Of a DNA stretch of 11,004 bases, positions 1 to 6,319 are shown in pieces. The notes beneath the pieces were generated by a model. It saw only the letters and a list, made by a program, of their open reading frames with translations. It had not been told where the DNA came from and made no database searches. How positions within the stretch are numbered: position 1 is the first letter of the stretch; every line of letters starts with the position of its first letter. This stretch comes from Alphaproteobacteria bacterium UBA7691 (lineage in GTDB: Bacteria; Pseudomonadota; Alphaproteobacteria; Ferrovibrionales; Ferrovibrionaceae): assembly GCA_002482765.1 (NCBI GenBank), contig DLGP01000057.1, forward strand, positions 1 through 11,004, given 5' to 3'. Both the position numbers and the translations under genes were made by a program.

Positions 1-346
1 CCTGGATGTCGATGAAGGCGCGTCCGAATTCGCGGTGATGGCCGGCTTCCACCTGGCCGCCAAGCTGGGCGCAGATGGTCTGTTCGCCATAGCAGATGCC
101 GAAAACCGGCAGGCCCATCTCAAACAAAGCCGCCGGGGCGCGCGGGGAATCGCCTTCGATGGTGGAGGCCGGCGAACCCGACAGGATCACGGCCTTGAGC
201 ACACCATGCGGCGATGTGGCGGTAAGCGCCTCGGCCGCCTTCTGAAACGGCACGATCTCGCAATACACCCCGGCCTCGCGCACCCGGCGGGCAATAAGCT
301 GCGTGACCTGGGACCCAAAATCGACAATCAGAATACGCTCAGCCAT
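1..346 (-). CDS. guaA: GMP synthase (glutamine-hydrolysing), N-terminal part, truncated by window edge
   Basis: Makes GMP from XMP, ATP and glutamine in the cytoplasm, the last step of de novo GMP synthesis. Only the first 115 codons are present; the family is about 515-525 aa, so the rest of the amidotransferase domain and the ATP-pyrophosphatase and dimerisation domains lie outside. The protein begins MAERILIVDFGSQVTQLIAR, a hallmark of the class I glutamine amidotransferase domain. The oxyanion-loop region SGSP is at about residues 56-59. The nucleophile elbow GICYGEQ contains the expected catalytic Cys85; its His and Glu partners are beyond the edge. ATG at 346 is chosen because the conserved N-terminus starts there. 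Its Shine-Dalgarno is poor: an AAAGG lies 12 nt upstream. The TPR gene ends 58 bp upstream, and guaB lies three genes upstream on the same strand. Identity is near certain. Confidence 0.96.
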   Translation of the reverse strand, partial: MAERILIVDFGSQVTQLIARRVREAGVYCEIVPFQKAAEALTATSPHGVLKAVILSGSPASTIEGDSPRAPAALFEMGLPVFGICYGEQTICAQLGGQVEAGHHREFGRAFIDIQ

Positions 347-375
347 CGGCGCCGCATGCCTTTCTCAATATCGCA

Positions 376-403
376 GACGGCGCCGGTGCAAACCGGGGGC
401 GTC
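376..403 (-). other. Imperfect hairpin between TPR gene and guaA
   Basis: A perfect 5-bp arm (CCGGT/ACCGG) closes a 4-nt loop and is extended, across a 3x3 internal loop, by a 4-bp outer stem (GACG/CGTC). It starts right after the TPR stop codon, about 30 nt before the guaA ATG. There is no following U-run, so it is not a standard intrinsic terminator. It could be an mRNA processing or stability element, or chance in GC-rich DNA. Confidence 0.3.
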
Positions 404-404
404 G

Positions 405-893
405 TCAGCTTGGTTTGGCCGCCTTGTAGGCAGCGATCTTGTTCTTCAACTCGGTATACTCGGCGCAGCCAAACGCGCAAAGGCTGTCGAGCCGCTTGAG
501 ATGCTCCTCGGCCTTGGCCAGGTTATTCACCTTCAGATAAGCCTCGCCGATATATTCATGCGCGCCGCGATGGCGCGGATCGAGCGCCAGCGCCTGATTA
601 TAGGCGGCAAAGGCGGCCTCGTAATTGCCGGCATTGCGGCGGGCATAGCCGAGCCAGTTGAAGGCATCGGCATTGCTCTTGTCCTTGGCCACCACAGCTT
701 CAAACAGCGGCACGGCGGCGGCCCAATCCTTGCGGTCGATGGCCTGGCGGCCTTCGGTGAAATTCGGGTCCACCGGCTTGGCGGCCTGCTCGGCCGGCGC
801 CGGGCCGGAACCCATGGCAAAGCCGGGTGCGGCAGCCAGCAAAGGCGCGGCAAGGCAGGTGAGCAGCAACAGGGAGCGCGACGTGCGAAACAT
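405..893 (-). CDS. Secreted tetratricopeptide-repeat (TPR) protein, 162 aa
   Basis: Probable periplasmic protein-protein interaction module; partner and role unknown. From ATG at 893 the N-terminus is a signal peptide: basic residues (R3, R6), a leucine-rich core (8-20), and an A-x-A type site near residue 26 (GFA). About three TPR helical hairpins follow: roughly 42-75, 76-107 (NWLGYARRNAGNYEAAFAAY with the ALALDP ending) and 110-135. The C-terminus carries a C-x3-C pair, Cys139 and Cys143 (LCAFGCAEYTELK), a feature I recall from similar alphaproteobacterial TPR proteins. The start at 893 has AAAGGG about 6 nt upstream. In-frame ATG at 935 and TTG at 941 would put 14-16 extra residues before the signal peptide and are less likely. 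It sits between an rRNA methyltransferase (stop 45 bp upstream) and guaA, so it is probably co-transcribed with them. Confidence 0.85.
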   Translation of the reverse strand: MFRTSRSLLLLTCLAAPLLAAAPGFAMGSGPAPAEQAAKPVDPNFTEGRQAIDRKDWAAAVPLFEAVVAKDKSNADAFNWLGYARRNAGNYEAAFAAYNQALALDPRHRGAHEYIGEAYLKVNNLAKAEEHLKRLDSLCAFGCAEYTELKNKIAAYKAAKPS

Positions 894-937
894 GGCTTTG
901 GCCCTTTCAGCGGCATCCAGTATATCCGCCCCCATGG

Positions 938-2239
938 TCAACCCGCCACCGGCCTGCCGCGCCGCGCCAGCACGGCGGCAAAAAAGCCGTCGGTGCCATG
1001 GCGCAGCGGGGTCAGAGCCAGCCGGTTGCCACTCAAGGGGCAGGATGTGGATAAAGCCTCCTCCCAGGCTTGCGCCAGGGGAACTTCCGTCACATCAGCG
1101 TGAAACGCCGGCTCGCCCAGCGCCCAATCCACCTGTGCGTCATTTTCCAGCGGTAAAATCGAGCATGTGGCGTAAATCAGCCGCCCGCCGGGCTTGAGCA
1201 GGCGCAAACCCTGGGCCAGCAGGCCGCGCTGCGCCGCCTGCAATTCCTCCAGCGCCGCCGGGCCAAAGCGCCAGCGGGTTTCCGGGTTGCGCCGCCAGGT
1301 GCCGCTGCCGGAGCATGGCACATCCACAAACACCCGGTCGGCCTTGCCTTCCAGCGCTTCCAGCATCGCCGGCAGCTTTTCCGCCGCCACGGTTTCCACC
1401 AGCGTCACCCCGGCCCGGGTCAGGCGCGGCTTGAGCCGGTTGAGGCGGCGGAAATCCTGGTCGGCGGCGATCAGCCGGCCGCGGTTTTTCATCTGCGCCG
1501 CCAGCGCCAGGGTCTTGCCGCCGGCCCCGGCGCAGAGGTCCACCACCGTTTCGTTCGGCCTGGCGCCGAGCAGCAGCGCGGCAAGCTGCGCCGCCTCGTC
1601 CTGCGGCTCCACCTGGCCATTGGTGTAAAGCGGATGGGTTTCCAGCCGCATCTGCGCCTCCAGGCGGATGCCGAGCGGCGAATAGGGCGTCGGCTGGGCG
1701 GCAATGCCTTCGGCGGCAAGCTGCTCCAGCACATTGGCCCGCGTGGTGCGCAGGCTGTTGACCCGCAAATCCAGCGGCGCGCGGCCATTCAACGCCGTCA
1801 TCTCGGCCATTGTGTCAGCGCCGAAGCGGGCTTCGCATAAGGCAGCCAGTTCAGGCGGCAGGTTGATCCTGGCCCAAAGCGGCGCCGCAGCCGGTTCCGG
1901 CAAGCGGGCCAGGGCCGCCGCTTCCTCTGCGCTTAAAGGCGCCGGGGCATATTTGCCGCCATCGCACATTGCCTGCCAGTAGGCCGGATCATGCGCCGGA
2001 TCGGCCATCAGCAGGCCACGCGGGGTGAGCGGCACGCCGGCTTCGTCCAGCCGCCAGCGCCGCAATCCCTGCTCACGCAAGGCGGCATAGACCAGTTCGG
2101 TTATGGCGCGGCGGTCCTTGGCACCGGCATAGCGGTTGCCGCGCTGCCATTGCGCCAGCAGCCGGTCAGCCGCCTGATTGGAGCCCAGCACGCCGCCGAG
2201 GATTTCAATGCCGGCAGCGAGGCGGGCGGAAGGGGTCAC
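938..2239 (-). CDS. RsmB/NOP-family SAM-dependent RNA (cytosine-5) methyltransferase, 433 aa
   Basis: Predicted to transfer a methyl group from SAM to C5 of a cytosine in RNA, probably rRNA. Visible motifs: SAM-binding VVDLCAGAGGKT (232-243), DVPCSGSGTWRRNP (306-319) with Cys309, and YATCS (356-360) with Cys359. These are the two cysteines of the RCMT mechanism, used for product release and as nucleophile. The terminal LRHGTDGFFAAVL (412-424) is also typical. The N-terminal ~80 residues are short and differ from the full NusB-like domain of E. coli RsmB, so the exact target base cannot be assigned and I withhold a symbol. The start is taken as GTG 2239, 4 bp after the guaB stop, because homology begins there (VTPSARLAAGIEILGGVL). 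The reading frame is open up to 2407, but that stretch lies inside guaB. Probably translationally coupled to guaB. Confidence 0.93.
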   Translation of the reverse strand: MTPSARLAAGIEILGGVLGSNQAADRLLAQWQRGNRYAGAKDRRAITELVYAALREQGLRRWRLDEAGVPLTPRGLLMADPAHDPAYWQAMCDGGKYAPAPLSAEEAAALARLPEPAAAPLWARINLPPELAALCEARFGADTMAEMTALNGRAPLDLRVNSLRTTRANVLEQLAAEGIAAQPTPYSPLGIRLEAQMRLETHPLYTNGQVEPQDEAAQLAALLLGARPNETVVDLCAGAGGKTLALAAQMKNRGRLIAADQDFRRLNRLKPRLTRAGVTLVETVAAEKLPAMLEALEGKADRVFVDVPCSGSGTWRRNPETRWRFGPAALEELQAAQRGLLAQGLRLLKPGGRLIYATCSILPLENDAQVDWALGEPAFHADVTEVPLAQAWEEALSTSCPLSGNRLALTPLRHGTDGFFAAVLARRGRPVAG

Positions 2240-2243
2240 GGCC

Positions 2244-3707
2244 TCAGCTATCCTGCCGGTAGTTCGGTGCCTCGCGCGTGATCGCCACGTCATGCACATG
2301 GCTTTCGCGCAGGCCGGCCGAGGTGATGCGCAGGAACTGGCAACGCGTGCGCATCGCCACCATGTCGCCATTGCCGGTATAGCCCATGGCAGCACGCAGG
2401 CCGCCAACCAGCTGATGCAGGATCGTGCCCACCGGGCCTTTATAAGGCACGCGGCCCTCGATGCCTTCCGGCACCAGCTTCAGCTTGTCGCTGACTTCCT
2501 GCTGGAAGTAACGATCAGCCGAGCCGCGCCCCATGGCGCCGATCGAGCCCATGCCGCGATAGGATTTGTAGGAGCGGCCCTGATAGAGAAACACCTCGCC
2601 CGGCGCTTCATCGGTGCCGGCCAGCAGCGAGCCGATCATGCAGGTGCTGGCACCGGCGGCGATGGCCTTGGCCACATCGCCGGAAAACTTGATGCCGCCA
2701 TCGGCAATCACCGGCACATCGGATTTCTGCGCCACCTCGACCGCATCCAGCACGGCGGTAAGCTGCGGCACACCCACACCGGCAACAATGCGCGTGGTGC
2801 AGATCGAACCCGGGCCGATGCCCACCTTCACCGCATCCACACCGGCATCGATCAGCGCTTTGGCGCCATCGGCGGTGGCAACATTGCCGCCCACCACCTG
2901 GGTGCTGTTGGAGCGTTTCTTGATCTCGGCAATGGTGCGCAGCACGCCGGCGGAATGGCCATGCGCGGTGTCCACCACCAGCACGTCTACCCCGGCGGCG
3001 ATCAGCGCGGCGGCGCGTTCCAGGCCATCCTCGCCCACCGATGTGGCGGCGGCCACACGCAGCCGGCCCTGCTCGTCCTTGGCCGCATTGGGATATTTCT
3101 GCGCCTTCTCGATATCCTTCACGGTGATCAGGCCAACGCAGCGATACTGATCGTCCACCACCAGCAGCTTTTCGATCCGCGCCTGATGCAGCAGGCGCTT
3201 GGCCTCTTCCATACGCACGCCCTGGCGCACCGTGACCAAGCGGTCCTTGGTCATCAATTCATGCACCGGCTGGCTCATATCGGTGGCAAAGCGCACATCG
3301 CGGTTGGTCAGGATGCCCACCAGCTTGCCGCCATCATCCTCGGTCACCGGAATGCCGTGGATGCCATGGCGTTCCATCAGCGCCAGGGCATCGGCCAGCG
3401 AAGCACGCGGGTCGATGGTCAGCGGGTTCACCACCATGCCGCTTTCGTATTTCTTCACCAGCGAAACTTCGCGCGCCTGCTCCTCGATGGACAGGTTCTT
3501 GTGCACCACGCCGATGCCGCCGGCCTGCGCCATGGCGATGGCCATGCGCGCCTCGGTCACCGTATCCATCGCCGAAGAGATCAGCGGGATGTTCAGTTCG
3601 ATGCTGCGGGTCAGTTGCGTGCGGGTATCCACCTGCCCCGGCAGAACATCGGAAGCAGCCGGCGCCAGCAGCACGTCGTCAAAGGTATAGGCTTCGCGGA
3701 AACGCAT
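2244..3707 (-). CDS. guaB: Inosine-5'-monophosphate dehydrogenase, 487 aa
   Basis: Oxidises IMP to XMP with NAD+, the rate-limiting committed step to GMP; cytoplasmic tetramer. The full-length family architecture is present: N-terminal barrel half starting REAYTFDDVLL, a tandem CBS (Bateman) pair at about 93-202, then the rest of the barrel. The IMP site loop GIGPGSICTTR (297-306) contains catalytic Cys303. The phosphate-binding IADGGIKFSGD (334-344) and mobile-flap YRGMGSIGAMG (383-393) motifs are intact. Length matches E. coli GuaB (488 aa). ATG 3707 is chosen over GTG 3722 because it has an AAGGAG Shine-Dalgarno 6-7 nt upstream and the conserved N-terminus follows. That SD overlaps the stop codon of the upstream transglutaminase-like gene (11-bp gap), suggesting coupling. 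CBS pairs of this family bind ATP/GTP allosterically. Confidence 0.98.
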   Translation of the reverse strand: MRFREAYTFDDVLLAPAASDVLPGQVDTRTQLTRSIELNIPLISSAMDTVTEARMAIAMAQAGGIGVVHKNLSIEEQAREVSLVKKYESGMVVNPLTIDPRASLADALALMERHGIHGIPVTEDDGGKLVGILTNRDVRFATDMSQPVHELMTKDRLVTVRQGVRMEEAKRLLHQARIEKLLVVDDQYRCVGLITVKDIEKAQKYPNAAKDEQGRLRVAAATSVGEDGLERAAALIAAGVDVLVVDTAHGHSAGVLRTIAEIKKRSNSTQVVGGNVATADGAKALIDAGVDAVKVGIGPGSICTTRIVAGVGVPQLTAVLDAVEVAQKSDVPVIADGGIKFSGDVAKAIAAGASTCMIGSLLAGTDEAPGEVFLYQGRSYKSYRGMGSIGAMGRGSADRYFQQEVSDKLKLVPEGIEGRVPYKGPVGTILHQLVGGLRAAMGYTGNGDMVAMRTRCQFLRITSAGLRESHVHDVAITREAPNYRQDS

Positions 3708-3718
3708 GGAATTCTCCT

Positions 3719-4423
3719 TCACTTGCTCTGCACGGTGGCGGCGGCCTCGGCGGCAAAATCGCCGCCCGGCTCAGCCGCGCCGTCATCGCGCATCATTGTC
3801 GGGTAATGGGTCAGCATCGCCTGGCGCCAGTCCAGATAGGGCAGGTCGGCGAATTGGCCACGATCGGCCACATATTCCATATGGCGGCGGTTATCGGCAT
3901 CAAACGGATGGAAGATCGAGTCGGTTTCGCCATCAAATTCCAGCGGCAGTACGCGGAATTTCTCGCAGAGCTCGATATTGAAGGCCGGCGTGGCTTTCAC
4001 CCAGCGGCCCTCGATCAGCAATTCGGTATAGCCGTGATAGAAAAACACATCGGTGCCCATCAGCTCGCGCAGGCGCGGCGTGGCCAGATGGTTCTGCACA
4101 TCGGCGAAGCCCAGCCGCGAGGGGATGTCGGCGGCGCGCGCCACGGCGGCCAGCAGGATCGCCTTGGAAACACAAAAGCCGCGCCCGCGCTCGATCACCC
4201 GGCTGGCGCTCATGCCTTTGGGACTCATCTCGATTGAGTAGGGATCGTAGAGAAAGCGGTCACGCACGGCGTAGTAGAGGGCGATGGCGCGCTGCTTGGC
4301 ATCCTGGATATGGCTGAACTCATCGGCCAGGGCGCGCACAAGGGGGCTGTCGCTATCGATATAGGGGGTGGCGGCAAGGTATGCCTGCTCCACCGCAAAG
4401 CCGGATTTTTCCGACGCGGCCAT
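3719..4423 (-). CDS. Transglutaminase-like (papain-fold) protein, 234 aa
   Basis: Belongs by motif to the bacterial transglutaminase-like superfamily (COG1305 type), whose members act as cysteine proteases or amidases or are non-catalytic; the substrate here is unknown. Residues 1-80 are helical. The nucleophile motif is GRGFCVSKAILLAAVARA with Cys84 at a helix start, as in the papain-like fold. The His region is FFYHGYTELLIEGRWV with His130. The third-residue segment, which reads as a D-P motif in many homologues, is WVKATPAFN here, with Thr145 at the expected Asp position. No signal peptide is visible, so it is probably cytoplasmic. ATG 4423 has GGAG 7 nt upstream. It is followed closely by guaB and preceded by a 63-bp gap after rlmE. 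Family assignment is good; activity is uncertain. Confidence 0.82.
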   Translation of the reverse strand: MAASEKSGFAVEQAYLAATPYIDSDSPLVRALADEFSHIQDAKQRAIALYYAVRDRFLYDPYSIEMSPKGMSASRVIERGRGFCVSKAILLAAVARAADIPSRLGFADVQNHLATPRLRELMGTDVFFYHGYTELLIEGRWVKATPAFNIELCEKFRVLPLEFDGETDSIFHPFDADNRRHMEYVADRGQFADLPYLDWRQAMLTHYPTMMRDDGAAEPGGDFAAEAAATVQSK

Positions 4424-4453
4424 AGGGAGACTCCGTTGTTCCTTGCCGCGGAG

Positions 4454-4482
4454 GATATAAGCCGCTTTTCCGATTCCGTAAA
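4454..4482 (-). promoter_or_regulatory. Candidate promoter for the transglutaminase-like gene and guaB
   Basis: On the minus strand a -35-like TTTACG (4482-4477) and a -10-like TATATC (4459-4454) are separated by 17 bp. Each matches the sigma-70 consensus at 4 of 6 positions. The pair falls in the only gap (63 bp) between rlmE and the next gene and would start transcription near 4447. It would give guaB a supply independent of the LysM-ppx-rlmE genes. Weak evidence. Confidence 0.3.
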
Positions 4483-4486
4483 GCGC

Positions 4487-5197
4487 CTAACTTTCCGGAT
4501 TCGCGTTTCCGCGATAACCCACGGCAACCACATAGCTTTCGGCGCTATCCTGGCGGCTGGCCGGCGGTTTGACATGGCGCACGGTGCGGTAATCACGCTT
4601 CAATCCGGCCAGCAACTGATTCTCGGTGCCGCCGCGCAGCACCTTGGCCACAAAGCTGCCGCCCGGCGCAAGCACCCGCCGCGCCAGATCGGCGGCAGCC
4701 TCGCAGAGCAGCATGATGCGGATATGATCGGTCTGGCGATGGCCGGTGGCCGGCGCCGCCATGTCGGAAAGCACCACATCCACCGGGCCGCCGAGCAATT
4801 CCATCACCGTTGTGTCGGCACCTTCCGCAAGGAAATCGAGCTGGATCACCTTGGCGCCGGGCAATTCCTGCATCGGGCTGATATCCACTGCCAGCACCGG
4901 CGGGCCTTCCTGCTTACCATTCTTGACCCGCTCCACCGCAACCTGGGTCCAGCCGCCCGGGCAGGCGCCCAGATCAACCACGCGCGCGCCAGGCTTGAGG
5001 AAACGGAATTTGTCATCCAGTTCCACCAGCTTGTAGGCGGCGCGGCTGCGATAGCCTTGGGTGCGGGCCGCCTGCACATAGGGATCGTTGAGCTGCCGTT
5101 CCAGCCAGCGCTGTTGCGACACGGTGCGGCCACGCTTTTTCTTCAGCGCCACATGGGTGCGGCTCGGGCCGGTTTTTTGAGTTGGTTTGCCGGTCAT
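4487..5197 (-). CDS. rlmE: 23S rRNA (uridine-2'-O)-methyltransferase RlmE (FtsJ/RrmJ), 236 aa
   Basis: 2'-O-methylates the conserved A-loop uridine of 23S rRNA (U2552 in E. coli) late in 50S assembly. The K-D-K-E catalytic tetrad is complete: Lys56 (SRAAYKLVELDDKF), Asp145 (LSDMAAPATG), Lys185 (GSFVAKVLRGG) and Glu220 (SAESYVVAVGYRG). The SAM-binding loop is VVDLGACPGGWTQVA (73-87), with an acidic VLAVDIS strand end at 101-107. An N-terminal basic extension (K4-R24) precedes the RWLERQLNDPY segment and probably contacts RNA; it makes the protein longer than E. coli RlmE (209 aa). ATG 5197 has GAGGG about 6 nt upstream and overlaps the Ppx/GppA stop by four bases (ATGA, 5194-5197), so translation is very likely coupled. 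Confidence 0.96.
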   Translation of the reverse strand: MTGKPTQKTGPSRTHVALKKKRGRTVSQQRWLERQLNDPYVQAARTQGYRSRAAYKLVELDDKFRFLKPGARVVDLGACPGGWTQVAVERVKNGKQEGPPVLAVDISPMQELPGAKVIQLDFLAEGADTTVMELLGGPVDVVLSDMAAPATGHRQTDHIRIMLLCEAAADLARRVLAPGGSFVAKVLRGGTENQLLAGLKRDYRTVRHVKPPASRQDSAESYVVAVGYRGNANPES

Positions 5198-6261
5198 GGC
5201 ATCCCTCGCCTATTGGCCCGCATCAATTCCAAAAGCACGCCTTCGCGCACGCCACGATCCGCCACACGCAGACGCGGCGCCGGCCAGAAACGGTGCAGGG
5301 CTTCCAGGATGGCGCAGCCGGCCACCACCAGATCCGCACGTTCCTCGCCGATGCAGCCATGTTTGGCACGTTCCGGCACGGTCATGCCGGCCAGTTTCTG
5401 CGATTGCTCTATCACGGCGGGAAAGTCCAGCCAGCAGCCATCCACCAGCCGGCGCTCATAACGCGGCAGGCCCAGCAGCACGCCGGCCAGGGTGGTGACG
5501 GTGCCCGATGTGCCCAGCACCTGCACCCGCCCGGCCCGCATCGACGGGCCGAGATTATGCTGTGCCTCAAATGGCGCCAGCACGGCAGCCACTTCGTCGA
5601 TCATGCCCAGATAGGAACCGCTGCCATGATCGCCAACGCCCCAGCGCTCGGTCAGGTTGACCACGCCAAAGGGCAGCGAAATCCAGTCCAGCACCTCGGT
5701 GCGGCGGCGCGGCCCGATCCGCGCCCACATCACCTCGGTAGAGCCGCCGCCGATATCAAACACCACGGCTTCCGGATGGCTCGGCTCCAGCAAGGGCGAA
5801 CAGCCGGCCAGGGCCAGCCGGGCTTCCTCGGCGGTGGAGATGATATCAAACTGGATGCCGGTGACCGCCTTCACTTCGTGCATGAATTCCAGGCCATTCT
5901 CGGCCCGGCGGCAGGCTTCGGTGGCCACGGCGCGGGCAATGGTAACACCACGCCGCGCCATCTTCTCGGAGCAGATTTTCAGCGCCGTGAGGGTGCGCGC
6001 CATGGCGGCATCGGATAGCCGCCCGGTGGCCGCCAGCCCCTCGCCCAGCCGCACAATGCGCGAAAACGCCTCAACAACCCGGAAATTCTCGCGATTGGGG
6101 CGGGCAATCAGCAGGCGGCAATTATTGGTACCGAGATCGAGCGCGGCATAAACCGGGGTCGAGCGCGGCTGCTGCCCAGGGTTTTGCCCCTGAGGCTGGC
6201 CGGGCTGGGCAGAAAGCGGGTCCGTCGGCGACGCACCATTCTTTACAGATGATTGATCCAC
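5194..6261 (-). CDS. Ppx/GppA-family phosphatase, short form, 355 aa
   Basis: Exopolyphosphatase or pppGpp 5'-phosphohydrolase of the ASKHA (actin/Hsp70) fold; which substrate is used cannot be told from sequence. Motifs: LDLGTNNCRLLIA (41-53, phosphate-1 loop), ATEACRRAENG (113-123), STAEEARLA (142-150) with the catalytic-Glu region, VFDIGGGSTEV (167-177, phosphate-2), LGTSGTVTTLAG (249-260) and DRGVREGVLLEL (335-346). At 355 aa it has only the catalytic core and lacks the C-terminal HD-like domain of E. coli Ppx and GppA (around 500 aa). The first ~36 residues are a Q/P/G-rich low-complexity extension. GTG 6261 is the best start I can see, but it has no clear Shine-Dalgarno. The frame stays open to 6411 through the upstream LysM gene end, with implausible Arg/Pro-rich sequence. 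Coupled by overlap to rlmE. Confidence 0.9.
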   Translation of the reverse strand: MDQSSVKNGASPTDPLSAQPGQPQGQNPGQQPRSTPVYAALDLGTNNCRLLIARPNRENFRVVEAFSRIVRLGEGLAATGRLSDAAMARTLTALKICSEKMARRGVTIARAVATEACRRAENGLEFMHEVKAVTGIQFDIISTAEEARLALAGCSPLLEPSHPEAVVFDIGGGSTEVMWARIGPRRRTEVLDWISLPFGVVNLTERWGVGDHGSGSYLGMIDEVAAVLAPFEAQHNLGPSMRAGRVQVLGTSGTVTTLAGVLLGLPRYERRLVDGCWLDFPAVIEQSQKLAGMTVPERAKHGCIGEERADLVVAGCAILEALHRFWPAPRLRVADRGVREGVLLELMRANRRGMP

Positions 6262-6276
6262 GCACGCATTGTAACG

Positions 6277-6310
6277 CGCAGGACCGGCCAGGATAAGGGC
6301 CGGCCCTGCG
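6277..6310 (-). repeat. Strong 13-bp stem-loop between LysM and ppx/gppA genes
   Basis: Left arm 6277-6289 and right arm 6298-6310 are inverted copies with an 8-nt loop. The single mismatch (6283/6304) becomes a G-U wobble in the minus-strand transcript, so the RNA made in the gene direction forms 13 continuous pairs. It lies 9 bp after the LysM stop and 15 bp before the ppx/gppA GTG. No U-tract follows, so it is not a canonical intrinsic terminator. It may be an mRNA stabiliser, a processing site or a translational control element. Confidence 0.7.
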
Positions 6311-6319
6311 GAATTGGCA

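Noticed and set aside
855..893. Lipobox in the TPR protein signal peptide (Leu-Leu-Thr-Cys at residues 10-13)
   Set aside because: Thr at -1 and the very early cysteine do not fit a lipoprotein signal; the hydrophobic core continues beyond it to an A-x-A site.
894..941. Longer TPR protein starting at 935 or 941
   Set aside because: It would put polar residues ahead of the signal peptide, and the start at 893 has the better ribosome-binding site.
2240..2407. N-terminal extension of the RsmB-family gene starting at 2407
   Set aside because: It overlaps the conserved C-terminal coding region of guaB, and its translation (Arg/Cys/Trp-rich) does not resemble the family N-terminus, which starts at GTG 2239.
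2178..3806. 542-residue open frame on the plus strand opposite guaB
   Set aside because: It is the antisense of guaB: His/Gly/Ala-rich with no family motif, while the minus strand encodes a full, intact IMP dehydrogenase. Long antisense frames are expected in GC-rich DNA.
4310..5461. 383-residue plus-strand open frame opposite rlmE and neighbours
   Set aside because: It spans several well-supported minus-strand genes, has compositional features of a shadow frame (His, Arg, Ala rich) and no recognisable motif.
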